Part shown: in pieces, positions 24,392-35,641 of the stretch
How positions within the stretch are numbered: the first letter of the stretch is position 1
Layout: each line of letters begins with the position of its first letter
Assembly (NCBI GenBank): GCA_009760855.2
Contig: WPIO01000064.1
Coordinates: 1,751,501 to 1,815,500 of the forward strand
Length of the DNA: 64,000 nucleotides
Direction of reading: 5' to 3'
From: Cristatella mucedo
Lineage: Eukaryota; Bryozoa; Phylactolaemata; Cristatellidae
The notes under the pieces: generated by a model
Database searches by the model: none
What the model was told of the DNA's origin: nothing
Seen by the model: only the letters and a program-made list of their open reading frames with translations
Made by a program: the position numbers and the translations under genes

Positions 24392-24492
24392 GAGATTCCG
24401 ACCAGATGAATAGCCCAACTGTCACCTCTCCACGGTCATCACGTACTGCCCGAATGCTTAAGTCAATCACTCACGTGACCGGAAAAATCCAG
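24392..24492 (+). CDS. RIMS: RIM exon 9: linker into C2A
   Basis: It encodes DSDQMNSPTVTSPRSSRTAR and ends in THVTGKIQ, which continues as LKMRYS in exon 10. The SPxVTSPxS motif and the G-(K/Q)-(I/L)-x-(I/L)-K strand match the segment just before the vertebrate RIM C2A domain. The acceptor is AATCGCTGCAG at 24381-24391 and the donor is ATCCAG|GTGAGG, phase 0. Confidence 0.85.
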
Positions 24493-25006
24493 GTGAGGAT
24501 ACCCAGATGTGGCCGGAACTAGCATGGCTTTGCGCTTAAGCGTTTGCTAACTCGTAGATGGTGACGCATTGAAGCTTTAGAACGGCAAATGTCTTGGCTG
24601 CTAACCTCCCAGGCAGTGGGTATCAGTTAGTAGCAAGTTAGGTTTTATAAAATATTTTCCCAGCATGAAATAGGAGGAAGACGTCAGTCACATGCCTGTC
24701 CTAGTACTTAGAAATTAATGGCAGCTAATTGTGGGAGGCGCTGGAAACATTATAGAAAGCAAACATCCGTGTCGACTTTAGGCCTGATCGCTAGCATGAG
24801 AATACGAAGCTCGGGATAGAGCTCTGGTACACTCTGATAAACCCAAGCTGTCTGCTGGTAGCCAGATTTTAAAAGTAGCTCATCGATTTGGAAGGGTGAA
24901 TAAGGTCTAACTTCCTCTTGGTTGTGTGCTGCCTCGTCGCTAATTGGCTCAATTAAACATCCTGTCAGAGAGCTGCGACCAATGTAATCAATCATTTGCA
25001 TTTCAG

Positions 25007-25137
25007 TTAAAAATGCGATACAGTGCTCAGGAAGAGCAGCTTATTGTTGGTGTTCTCAGTGCGTCGGAACTGCCACTGGTCGACGGAAACCAGCCTCCTC
25101 ATCCATACTGCAGAATGCGGTTGCTGCCTCCAAGAAG
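25007..25137 (+). CDS. RIMS: RIM exon 10: first half of C2A domain
   Basis: It encodes LKMRYSAQEEQLIVGVLSAS followed by ELPLVDGNQPPHPY and CRMRLLPPRR. This is the first C2 strands and loop 1. In calcium-binding C2 domains loop 1 carries Asp residues ending in (S)DPY; here the second position reads HPY, so that ligand is absent. This agrees with the known calcium-independence of RIM C2 domains. The acceptor is TTGCATTTCAG at 24996-25006 and the donor is AGAAG|GTAACT, phase 2. Confidence 0.92.
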
Positions 25138-25249
25138 GTAACTATTCTTTGGCATTATTTGCCAGGGCTGTAGAGGCCGAAGCCACATTAGGGCCGTAAT
25201 AGCCTAGAATGTAACAAGAAAAATCCCAATACAAATCAAACTACATTAG

Positions 25250-25385
25250 CTTATTTAAAAGTCTCATTTGCTTAGCGACAGAAGAGCCTTAATCGCCATG
25301 CACACCGTTTGTGGTTGGCTATGAAGGATCGTCCACTGTAGGACTTGAACCCACGACCTCGGTCGTGAAGAGTGAGGGTAAACTA
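25250..25385 (-). mobile_element. tRNA-derived SINE copy
   Basis: Complement of the SINE, with GAAGGATCGTCCACTGTAGG and ACTTGAACCCACGACCTCGG. It lies between the two C2A exons 10 and 11 of RIM. Confidence 0.7.
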
Positions 25386-25688
25386 TATCCTCTACGCAGT
25401 TTCAAGGTTAGAATCGCTGAGTGAAGGTAGGCGGAATTTCCGAAGAGCGAGCGATTCCATAAAAATGCACTTGGGGCAAGCTGGTCACCAAAATTCAGAG
25501 ATAAAGAGCAGCACGGTGTAAAATAGAGAATAACTTCTGCACGTGATCGGCAGCCCTATGCCGAGCTCAGACTTCCAAAGTACAGCCAGCCAAACAGCTT
25601 TTCGTCGGCAGACACAGCGAGTCAACACAATTTCCTTCGGCTTTATTCACACGAAGCTTGTTTTGTCTTTCTTTTCGCGTTTTCTCAG

Positions 25689-25854
25689 GCCTGACGGGAG
25701 CCGATTAACGAGGACAGCATCGAAGACGAGGGAGCCGGAATGGCAGCAGACGTTCGATTTTCCCGGCGTTAGCAGGAGCGAAATGGCCGCCTCTGCTTTA
25801 GAGATTACGGTTTGGAACCAGAAGAAGACTGGTCAGAGTGAGTTCCTTGGAGAG
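25689..25854 (+). CDS. RIMS: RIM exon 11: middle of C2A domain
   Basis: It encodes PDGSRLTRTASKTREPEWQQ, then TFDFPGVSRSEM and LEITVWNQKKTGQSEFLGE. The pattern K(T)-x-EPxWxQTF and LEITxW...SEFLGE is diagnostic of RIM C2A. Loop 3 reads WNQKK where calcium-binding domains have WDxD, so the remaining ligands are missing too. The acceptor is GTTTTCTCAG ending 25688 and the donor is GAGAG|GTAACC. It starts with one base and ends in phase 0. Confidence 0.95.
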
Positions 25855-26007
25855 GTAACCGAAAGCGTAGAGCATACATAGAGCTGGTTCTCTCTCACGG
25901 CAGCCGCGCGGCGGCCGCTCAAAGATATTCCCTGTAGTCCAACCCAGACGCATCAGAGTAGCCCTGTGCATTACCTTTGCCTTAGCTGGTTTCTGATTGA
26001 CTGCTAG

Positions 26008-26094
26008 GTACTGCTAGAGCTGAGTGCAGCCAAGCTAAATGATGAAGCGCTGTGGTACAGACTACGGCATCACGAGGACTCAAGATTCGTGCAG
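26008..26094 (+). CDS. RIMS: RIM exon 12: end of C2A domain
   Basis: It encodes VLLELSAAKLNDEALWYRLR and then HHEDSRFVQ. It parallels the last C2A strand of vertebrate RIM (EVLIEL...LDDEPHWYKLQ). The acceptor is GACTGCTAG at 25999-26007, the donor is GTGCAG|GTACTC, and both ends are phase 0. Confidence 0.9.
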
Positions 26095-26220
26095 GTACTC
26101 ATCCATTGCCTAGCTACTGCCTGAAGCCTTCCACGGGCTGCTGCCTTCTGACGCACGCGATGCCTACGGGCTAGCAAGCTTAGCTGTATCATTTTCGCGC
26201 TGGCGCTGCTGCCTCTGTAG

Positions 26221-26311
26221 AAAGACAATACCAACTGTGCTGGAGTGCAAGACTCGGCTCACAAAAGAGCGCTTCCACACCGGGATGATGATGCCATGGA
26301 TATAGGAAGTG
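26221..26311 (+). CDS. RIMS: RIM exon 13: linker after C2A
   Basis: It encodes KDNTNCAGVQDSAHKRALPH followed by RDDDAMDIGS. No motif is conserved. Splice signals (GCCTCTGTAG acceptor, AGTG|GTAAGT donor) and phase (0 in, 1 out) fit exons 12 and 14. It is followed by a long (TA)n-rich intron. Confidence 0.75.
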
Positions 26312-26448
26312 GTAAGTAACCTCACAAATCGTGATAGCTCCATACTATGTGGCAGTATATGGCTTCATGATGGTTTCCGTGGATCTTTTGAACTTCATTG
26401 GCAGTCGTCATTTGTTCTTGTCACGTGCTACCTATCCAAGATGCTTGT

Positions 26449-26451
<3 letters not shown>

Positions 26452-26513
<62 letters not shown>

Positions 26514-26631
26514 TTGAGTTTTTCTTCGCTCCTTTTCCGACAACCGCAAAGATGAGAATGTTAAGGAACTCCAAGTAATTTTATATGGTATATATACACA
26601 TATATACTGTATTACCGTATATGGCATATAT

Positions 26632-26665
<34 letters not shown>

Positions 26666-26770
26666 TTACATGTAGGTATATAACCTGTACAGGCATATAT
26701 ACAAATATATATTTACCTGCATATATGCATATACACACACACACACACGTATATATATATATATATATGC
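26452..26770. repeat. (TA)n-rich block
   Basis: Several (TA)n runs (26452-26510, 26625-26665, 26750-26768) with a short (CA)n at 26730-26748, in the intron after RIM exon 13. Confidence 0.95.
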
Positions 26771-26899
26771 ATATTTAAATAAATATACACACCAGCATAA
26801 GCTCTATCGCTGTAAGGGCAGTTCTTGTTATTTGTTAGTGGCGAAATTAACTGCCCACACACTGTGATAAAGTGTACAACCGCCAGCGATGCACTGTGA

Positions 26900-29550
26900 T
26901 ACAGCTGCCGTTTCAATTGTAAAGGTAAGAAAACTACGGTTTTGATTCTAAATTATACGTAATGGTGCTACGGGTTTACTCGTGAATTTTCATGAAATTT
27001 CTCTGTCGCATTCTCATGCTGTCGCCTCCAATGGCTCGACCCAAATGGCAGCCCCAAACATCAGAACTGCCTTAAAGCTGTAATTTCTTCAAAACAATTT
27101 GCAAAAGTGATTTCATTTCCAGTCATAAAAACCGTATGCCAAGTTTCTCCACCAAATTTCAGCCGATTTCACTTTCCCGTTCTCAAGCTATGTCCCAGCC
27201 CAACCGGCAGCCCCAAACGGTCAAACTGCAATACAGCTGCCATTTCAACCAGAATTTTCGCGAAACTACGATTATCTTTTCCAATTGTAGCAAATAGTGC
27301 ACCAGGCTTACCCACCGGATGTCTTGCTATTTCGTTTTCGCTTTCGCGGTCTCGTAATATGGCCCCAAAGGTCTGGGCCACCAAGCCTGCCTACACATTC
27401 AAGCTGCAACACAGATTGTATTTCCACGATAAGCACGATGTGCAACGCAGGTTTGATTAAGCATTATAAAGAACAGTACTCCGGGTTTACCGACTAAATG
27501 TCATAGCCTAGCGCATGGGCGTTCTCATGCTATAGCCTCCAATGACTCGGGCCAGCCAGCCTTGCTACATTTTCGAGCTTCGATAAAGCTGCCATTTACA
27601 CAGTAAGCGTTAAGAAACTTTGTCACACAATAAAGCTTTTAATTCCACATTATAGATAACAGTCTTCCGGGTTTGCTAACTAAGTTACGTAGCAGCCTAG
27701 GGCTTTTGCGTTCTCGTGCAATGGCATCCGGCGGTGTTGCGTGTCGGCTAGCGTTCTGTGCTGTTCGCGACGATAACTCAAGCTACAACAACAGCAATAA
27801 TGATAAAACATTTGATATAGCACTCTCAGAGAACTTAATCTCTGTCTAGGCCCTTTACATTTGCAGTAAAGAAGATCGAATGGCAACTAAACACGTAGTA
27901 TAACAATAGCTTCACAGTGTCAGAGCCTCGTTAAACTTGCTTCTGAGAACTAGCCTGCCTACGAATTCAAGCAGCGATACAGCTGCCATTTCCGAAAAAG
28001 GTGGTCGCATAGCTGTGGTTTTGTTCCCAAATTATAGAAAACGGTGATCCGGGTTTACTAACCAAATTTCATAGCATAGTGGATGGGAATTCTCATAATG
28101 TAATGAATCTCCGTCTGTAACTCCACAAAGCCATAAAGAATAAGTGGGTGTTACGCAGGAGAGTTTTATATAGCAAACTCACAGCCTAAGCGGCTTTCGG
28201 TACGCATTCGGTAGCCAACAGACTCGATCTCATGCAACAAAGAGAAAGCGGGAAGCATAGCAGAGTCCAGAGAGCAGTTGAGGTAGCGAGTAGCATGGAA
28301 ATAGCAGCTCAGGACCGCTGAAAAGGATGAGCCATAGTCAGCAGCAGGAGAGTAGTTGTCGTTGCGTAAGAATTATGGAAGCAAGTTCCACAGTCTAGGA
28401 CCTGCAGAGCTCAAGCTTCTATTGCCAACTGTCTTTAAGCGGAAGAATGGAACGGCTAATTTATTGACCATATAGGACCTTCGGGGACGAAGAGGCTGAA
28501 ACAGGTGCAGCAGTTCAGCTAGGTACGGAGTAGCCCAGCCGTGGCGGGCCTTGTGGGTCAGCATAAGAACTTTGCTCTGTATCCGTTGATCAACCGGCAG
28601 CCATCCTAGCTCTTTTAGCAAAGGAGACACGTGGTCAAACCTCTGGGACTTGAAAGCTAGCCTTGCAGCCATATTCATAGCCAGTTGCAGTGGCCTAGTT
28701 GCTTTCTTTGGTAGCCCAGCCAAAAGGGAACTACAATAATCAAGCCGAGACGGAACTAAGGAGCTAGTTAAATCTTTTGCAAGCCACTGTGGAAGATTGT
28801 GCTATGGCCCGGCCGATGGTGACCCAGACTAGCCAGCCTCCAGCCGCATATTTGAACTACGATTTCGTAGCTGTCATTTCCACAATAGGCGTAGTTCAAC
28901 TGCGGTTTCGGTTCATTCCACATAACGAAAAACAATGTTCCGGGTTTGCCAACTAGATTCTAAATTCCAATGGGCATGAGCATTATCGTGCAACCGCCTC
29001 CAGTGCCCGGCTCGTGCCATACCGCTTTCAAAGTGTGATGTAGTGTCCATTTCCACAATAGGCATCGCGAAACTGTAGCTTTGATTCCACATTATGGAAA
29101 TTATTGTTCTTGAGTTCACCTTCAAAATTTCATGCGACTGTGCATGGGCGTTTTCGTTGCTATGACCTCAAATGGCCTGGGTCAGCCAGCTACTGTTTAC
29201 TGCTGTTATCTACTGTTTACTAATGTGGAATCAAAACCACAGTTGCAAAATGCTTATCGTGCAAATGGCAGCTGTATCACAGTTCGGATATGTAGGGATG
29301 CTGGCTTGCCTGGGCCATAGGAGGCCAAAGCATGAGAAGGCCGTTCGCTGTGCTATACAATTTAGTCGGTAAACCCGAAACACGGTTTTCTGTAGGCGTT
29401 ATCAAAACCACAGCTGTGATCGTAGCTCGAGAACGCCCAAGCGAAATTTCACAAAATTTCGTGGGTAAACCCGTAGCACTAGTCTGTATTATTTGAAATC
29501 AAAGCATCAGTCAGTTTTTTGGTTTATTATTGAATTGGCAGCTGTGTCGC
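26900..29550. repeat. Diverged ~175 bp satellite-like array
   Basis: A unit containing CAGCTGCCATTT, CGAAACTACGGTTTTG, CCGGGTTTACCAACTAAATT and CATGGGCGTTCTCATGC-like parts recurs. The CGGGTTTAC-type anchor is near 26969, 27305, 27480, 27668, 28049, 28940 and 29108, spaced in multiples of about 168-190 bases. After about 29200 the units read in reverse (GGTAAACCCG near 29375 and 29470). LINE pieces interrupt it at 27795-27875 and 28140-28760. Confidence 0.75.
28140..28760 (-). mobile_element. LINE fragment, family B (CR1/L2-like RT C-terminus)
   Basis: The - strand frame reads LPKKATRPLQLAMNMAARLA, KELGWLPVDQRIQSKVLML and ends AGPRLWNLLP. The A(A/R)-L...H..P.L..L.WLPV..RI..K...L.(H/Y)KA pattern is typical of the RT C-terminus in CR1/L2/Rex-type LINEs. 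It is clearly different from family A. Confidence 0.8.
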
Positions 29551-30319
29551 AGTTTGTCACAGAGTATCTTAGTTATTCATGTGACCCATTGGTTGCTGGC
29601 GGCCAACTGGGAATTATGTCACATATCGCTGAGACACGTTCATACTCGACATGTTCATTGAACTATACCTGTACTAAAGTTAGTGCATTACGTAAGTCCC
29701 TACTGATAAGAGACACTCACAATGCCTCACTCATAAGATACACATTAGCTAAGGTTCACATACTTCACACTAGGCAGTATACCTGCTTTCTGCTCGGCGC
29801 TTCTGACATAGATATTCCTACAATTTCTTAGCGGTCGGTCGTTCAAATTTGGTTGAGATGGAGTAAAGTATGGCTAAAGTAGCTCATGAAATTAGCTCTC
29901 GCAAGGAAGCTTCTCGTTGGCCCGTCTGGAGTAGCCGACGTACGCTCCAGTTTTAGAGCTCAGACGAGAGAAAGTGCATCTTCATGCCGGACAAGTAGGG
30001 TGAACAATTTTTTAAACAATGAGAAGCATCGTAAAGACCCCTCACGCGGTAATTTTTTCTAGCACTAAGACCTACACACGGTTTCAGCGAACTGGGCTGA
30101 GTATTCTAAGAGTTTCCAAAGTTTCCAAAGACTCCAGTGAGACGCAGAATAATCGTGCACTTTGATGACTCGCATGCTATTTTTTGATAACAGCAAGTCA
30201 CGTACTTCGATTATAAGGTGTGCAGTAATTAAGCGCAGCACCGTTCGGATACCAAGACGAGACTTGCGTTCTCCTGTTTCTCCTGCACGGTCGCATTTCG
30301 GTGTCGATTCTTACTGCAG

Positions 30320-30481
30320 CGAGCTATGGATTCCAAAGAGTCTCGGATGAAGTGGCTGGAGCTAAGAGTTCATCCTCCGCGAGTTTCGCTTCGGGCGAAT
30401 GGGCTCTGGACGTCCCGGCAGCTGCTAAAACGAAAGCGATGCGTCCGCCTTCCCCAATGCCGATGCCGGCTGTTCTGCAAG
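30320..30481 (+). CDS. RIMS: RIM exon 14: Ser/Pro-rich linker
   Basis: It encodes SYGFQRVSDEVAGAKSSSSA through KAMRPPSPMPMPAVLQ. QRVSD resembles the QRISDSD segment after C2A in vertebrate RIM, and the proline run is where RIM-BP binding motifs usually lie, although an exact RxxPxxP is not present. The acceptor is GATTCTTACTGCAG and the donor is CTGCAAG|GTGAGC. Phase is 1 in, 1 out. A perfect 52 bp palindrome lies about 95 bases downstream in the intron. Confidence 0.8.
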
Positions 30482-30576
30482 GTGAGCACGAGCTCAGACG
30501 AAGCGGCCGACCGGCGAGCGAAGCGGACGCAGCGCGCGGATTCTGTTGAATCTTGGCTCTCCGGTGCCTTCGTAAT

Positions 30577-30628
30577 CGTGCCGCCGAGAAGCCGCCGATC
30601 GGCCGATCGGCGGCTTCTCGGCGGCACG
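30577..30628. repeat. Perfect 52 bp palindrome
   Basis: Left arm ...GCCGCCGATCGG meets right arm CCGATCGGCGGC... at 30602/30603 with no spacer. All 26 pairs match and the arms are GC-rich. It lies about 95 bases after the donor of RIM exon 14. Confidence 0.95.
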
Positions 30629-30805
30629 TTGCACAGTCGCGAAGTCGGGGGGGGGCACCGACTGGATCGAGCGCTGGCTTCTCGAGCCGATTCAGATTTT
30701 CCCAGACTCTAGATGCGGAAATGTGACCCGGGATCGGGTTTCGATCCGTGCCACTAAGCGAGTCGGCATGCGTCAAGTTTTGTATATGGCAAGCGAAACT
30801 CTCGA

Positions 30806-31032
30806 GCGCAACTCTCGAAGGTTGACTGACTCGAAACTCTCGAAGGCTGACTGACTCGAAACTCTCGAAGGCTGACTGACTCGAAACTCTCGAAGGCTGA
30901 CTGACTCGAAACTCTCGAAGGCTGACTGACTCGAAACTCTCGAAGGCTGACTGACTCGAAACTCTCGAAGGCTGACTGACTCGAAACTCTCGAAGGCTGA
31001 CTGACTCGAAACTCTCGAGCGCAACTCTCGAG
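30806..31032. repeat. 25 bp minisatellite, about 8 units
   Basis: The unit CGAAACTCTCGAAGGCTGAC plus TGACT repeats at 25-base steps (30841, 30866, 30891 and on). Edge units carry CTCGAGCGCAACTCTCGA. No spacers, so it is not a CRISPR array. Open in all three - strand frames because the unit lacks stops. Confidence 0.95.
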
Positions 31033-31039
31033 GCGACAA

Positions 31040-33380
31040 GAACTTTTCTTTGAGGTTTCCCTAATATCACGTGCTCGTGCACAGATGCTCCACCAGGCTC
31101 TGGTGGTGTAGTTAAAATACATCTAAATTTTGGTCTCACCGAGTTTTGACGCTTTTTAGCCTGCCCGGCTGCTTGACTAGGCCCACTGAAAGAGCGTTCG
31201 TTGGATAGCTACATGCCGAAACAAAAGGAACCAAGGAGTGTGTGCCCTAAACCAAGTAAAAACGTTGTAAAAAAGGGAGAAATTAAGTTGCTTGTCAAAG
31301 CCATGCCACAGTTGCCCACTTGATCATGCCACTGCCTAAACGAGCCCTCGGACATCGCGCTAAACACTAGTTATTTCGTAGTCGGTCGCTACCCTAATCT
31401 AGCACGCTCGAATTGCAACATGTGTGCACCTTAATTCACAGCCTAGGAAGCTCCCCGGGGATATCAATGGTGCGTGGGAATAGTGCTACAAACGGGGTGC
31501 AGCCGCCGCTTTCACGTCTTCTGGACAGGACTAGGCCATACGCAGGTGGCTCGTAATGGTGCTAGTCCTTGCTTACACGGGCACATGCCGGCGAAGCTTG
31601 GCACCTCGGGCTCGGCAAGCGACTTGTGAGTGCAGCGCTGCCGACCGATGCTCGCGCGTGTCTACTGGCGGTAGCAAAGCGGGCCAGCTACGAAGAGTTC
31701 CCATATCTTAAGATGACAAGTTCACATCCAGAGCGCCGAGAAGTACATTCGGCAGCTAAGGAAGGTCATAGGGTTCCGGAAGCAGCCATCTCTCAGAGCT
31801 GCTCTTAGCTGCCAGCCCGCTGACCCCTCGAAATCGCCTGACCCGTGGGCTAGAACGTAACGCCTGCCTGGCTCAAAGCCTCGAGCTCTCCAGAAGCATG
31901 AACACGAAGCAGCTGCGGCTTCTATGCATCCTGACAATAGATTATCACAGCACCAGTTCCAAGCCTCTGTAATTCAGGACAGTTTAATAACAGAAATCTC
32001 GGCAGGCAGTAATTGTCTGGCTGATTTAGCACGGCCGCCATTTTAGTAGCTCAATGCCTCGACGAACCGAAGAAGCAAAGCATTTAAAAATACAATCAAC
32101 TTAAGCCCAGCTTGGATATCCAGGACTGTTGCAAATCGGAAGGAAACAACAATACTAGGCGTGTACATACATCTTGGGCTCCAAATTTTCACACAATCAG
32201 AAAATAGGTTTAAATTCCCACCTCCTTGTCTCGGTTAGCTAGGAGATTTTAACTCAAGCGATTTTGTCACAGAGAGTTTTTTAATGGCTACATAGTTCAG
32301 GAGATGCTTTTACCCGTTGAATGTTTAAAGAAGCAGGTCTTCAAATATTATTAACTGTCAGCACTACCATTCTAACTAATCCTACTACGGTAGAAGTGGC
32401 ATAGATTACTGATGCCTACATTTTCTAAAAGTGAATTGCACCGTCCCACGGAGATGAGTGTGGTATGCGATGGTATAGTCATCTCGATGAATGTCTAGGC
32501 TTGAACTTCTCAATGCTTGTGCTCAATGGTTGTCCACTCCAGGACCGCTAGAGCCAACTGTACTCACTCTAGTCATTTTATCTTTTATTGACGACATGTT
32601 CACCTCCAATCAAAAAGACGACTTTGCAGTTTCGGCATCCTCTTATCAGCTGTGCTCTTAAGGTTTTGTCTTGCTCTAGTTACAGCACTAGAATGGTATG
32701 TGAAAACTGTGTCGCTTGCTGGCAATAGCAGCTCAATTGGCAACAGTACCCGCATTATATAGCTGCTGAGCCTTGCTGGTCAGGTACGCTGCAATCACCA
32801 GCCGATCTCCGGGAGTTTCTTATTTGAATTTGACTCTTGACAAAAAAATTGGAAAGCTGCATCGACCAGCATATTTTGCTGGCCTCCCTGGCAACATGAA
32901 ACACTTGCAAGACTTGTCCTGCTTCTTTGGCAAATGCCCTGCCGCAGAGAAGTAGACCGGAATTCTGTCACCTTGAAGCTACAGCCTAAAGGCAGTGCAA
33001 TCAGCAAGTTACCTGCACTCTTGACCCGGAATAACGAAATCGGCAGATTTTTAGATACAGATTGCAGACAAGCAGGCAATGTTTGCCCCAGCCGAGGCTA
33101 GCAGAGCCGTCAGACTTTTTGTTGCCTTTACGCCGTGGCCTTTACCCCAATGTAATGGACCATTGGTTATTGTCCATTGCTGAGAGGTCCAACGAGCGAG
33201 TGACGTTGATATGCCAAACAAGTCGAATAGTGAATGGGTGGCCCTGCTAAAACCACAGCAGACTGCAGCACACTGTGGAATTGGGAAAGTTAATTGGACT
33301 AAGCTCTGTTCCTTTAATACAGCCGCTGGACGTGTTCGGCGGGTGTCCATGCGGAAGTCGGAACAAGTTTTCCGAATCAG
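31040..33380. other. Intron sequence, possible LINE endonuclease relic
   Basis: Mostly unrecognised. At 32237-32290 the + strand reads LGDFNSSDFVTE, like the GDFN motif of LINE AP-endonucleases, followed near 32375 by TNPTTVEVA, in a frame with stops. Weak evidence for an old endonuclease relic. No gene in the rest. Confidence 0.35.
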
Positions 33381-33825
33381 CTAATACGGCGTCGTTTATG
33401 CATAGAGCCAGGCCAGTTAGTGCTGTAGGCACAATGCCCATAGCAGGCTGTTCAACATGGTTGCAAACATCTGCTTATATTTATTTTAAATAAACACGTT
33501 TTGAGATGTTTTCTTTTAAGAGTTTTTTCTAAAATCTAAATACTAAACCCTAAACCCCGAACCCTAAGCTCAAAAACGCAAGCCAAAAATGATAAAATAT
33601 AACCGCTAACCCCTAAATCGTAAGCCCAATAGCATAAACCTCTAAACACGCCACTAAAAAAATCCAAAATCCCTAGCTTAAAAGATCTCAAACGTGTATA
33701 TTTAACGACTGCTGTATACTGACGTTGGTGACCATGTTGAACAGCCAGCTGTGGGCACTGTGCCCATAGTTGTAGAAATAAACCTGGCTCTATGCATAAA
33801 CGACGGTTTAATAGCCGTCTGGATG
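33380..33825. repeat. Fold-back element with inverted ~125 bp ends
   Basis: The left arm (about 33380-33503) and the complement of the right arm (about 33695-33825) share GTCGTTTATGCATAGAGCCA, GGCTGTTCAACATGG and ACACGTTT at matching spacing, roughly 80% alike. The core at 33536-33670 is A/C-rich with CTAAACCCTAAACCCCGAAC and further CCCTAA-like pieces. Confidence 0.8.
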
Positions 33826-33949
33826 CCCAAAAATCGGGGTACATTTTTATGTGCTCTGGAAATCCCCTAATTTCTGGGCAAAAAAGATGCCAATTCGACG
33901 AATCGATGCTCCGGCTTCGAAGCCCCGGCAATGCGAGGTCCTTTCGTCA

Positions 33950-34222
<273 letters not shown>

Positions 34223-34394
34223 GTTGCAGCTTCCAGAGGGGCCCACGTGTTAGGACACGTGGTTTGTCTAAATGGCTGGTATCTTAACTGAATGCTTGGT
34301 AATACGGTCGCAAGAAATGTCTTACATAGCAGAATGGTTGAACCACAGCCAAAATAACTCTGACAATTTGTTGAGCAACCATCTCATAGCCAAC

Positions 34395-34920
34395 CCAGCC
34401 CTGACGTATGTGACTCACTGCTTGCTGGTCTTACGGCCTCTACAATTAGAAGCTTGCAGCAAGTGCAAAACTCTGCCGCTAAGCTTGTCTGCTGTGATAT
34501 CGAAACTTCCACGTTGCACCACTTCTCACCGACCTGCACTAGCTCCTCGTCAAGTGGCAAATTGAATTCCGTGGTCATCCTCAGGTTCGTTCATTCTCTT
34601 GCTCCTGAATACATAATAGAAATATATGCTTTCTAGGCTTTCCATAATGCCATCTAATAATAATTTCCATAATAATCCTCTGAGTCTGATCGTTTACAGT
34701 GCCTCTCTAACCAAACTCAAATCGTGTAGTGACCATAAATTCAGTTTATATTCTCAAAGCCTAGAACCCATTACCGACGGACACATCACGACTTCGTGAC
34801 TCGGCGACGTTTGAAGGAAGCTGCGTAAAGCCTACCTAGTTCCTTTGCAGAATTTGGTCTGTCTGTGTGATTTGTCCTTTCTGTGCTTACGAGTGCTGAA
34901 ATTGTGTATGCTAAGCTAGC
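34395..34920 (+). mobile_element. Degenerate LINE family A fragment
   Basis: GTATGTGACTCACTGCTTGC through CTGCACTAGCTCCTCGTCAA and GTGATTTGTCCTTTCTGTGC follow the family A 3' half with many stops and no ATT tail. Confidence 0.7.
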
Positions 34921-35502
34921 ACTTGGCTCTGGTTCGTGATGGCCAGCTGAGGATTCGTCGTATGCATATACAAGGAAAGTGTACTTAATCGACTAAGACT
35001 TTTTGTATAACTACAAGACGTCAGCTTAAGTCTCCTTAGCAGGAGTGAAAAATAATGCATGTGAATCTTATAGCGTCCAGAAGTTGAACAGGTGTTTCTA
35101 AAGTTGAACGCTAGTGAGTAATGCTGAATTTCAAGCGCATCCATCTATATTGCTAAGCCATCTGCCTTAGGGAGAACCTTTTCATAGTGTAAGAGTATGG
35201 AACAATGCACAATTAGTTGCTTAATGTTCAACTTGTGCATATTTTTGCCTCGTGTGATAGCGTTCGGTGTGAGTCAGTAGCAGCCAGAAACCTCACGAAA
35301 ATCCGTTGGGAAATGGCACGTGTCACGCTCGAATTTGAACTTGAACCGTAACTTGCCTGCATTACTCGTGGTACTTCTTGATTCCTTTTGAGACGATTGA
35401 GACCAACGCGCCAGTCAGCAGCCTGAATGCATTCAAAATAGCTGGCAAGCCCAGCGGCCACGCCGAGCAATCGTGAGCTGTGCATGTTTTTTGCTCCTGT
35501 AG

Positions 35503-35641
35503 ATTGCTCGAGGTACACAGGCAGACACAGAGGCTCTGGCATGGCACCCATGGATGGTTTCGAGGAAGGAGCTCATGCAGCCCATGATCCAGATGAAGAA
35601 ATGTGGCAGCAGCAGCAGCGGCAGCAGCAGCAGCAGAGACA
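35503..35641 (+). CDS. RIMS: RIM candidate exon 15: Gln-rich linker
   Basis: A strong acceptor (TTTTTTGCTCCTGTAG) and donor (GACA|GTAAGT) enclose 139 bases. Read from two leading bases, they encode CSRYTGRHRGSGMAPMDGFE, EGAHAAHDPDEEMW and then a Gln run with one Arg. It starts in phase 1 and ends in phase 2, and the next candidate exon (40750) restores the phase needed for exon 17. No conserved motif is seen. Exons 15 and 16 could be a paired cassette: omitting both also keeps the frame. Confidence 0.6.

Noticed and set aside
30806-31032. CRISPR-like direct repeats
   Set aside because: Units of 25 bases touch each other with no spacers, and the genome is eukaryotic.
30324-31139. 271-codon - strand ORF with 25-residue repeats
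   Set aside because: Produced by the minisatellite and palindrome; no stops in the unit and no homology.
33536-33670. True telomere or chromosome end
   Set aside because: Only a few CCCTAAA-like units, degenerate, flanked on both sides by gene intron.
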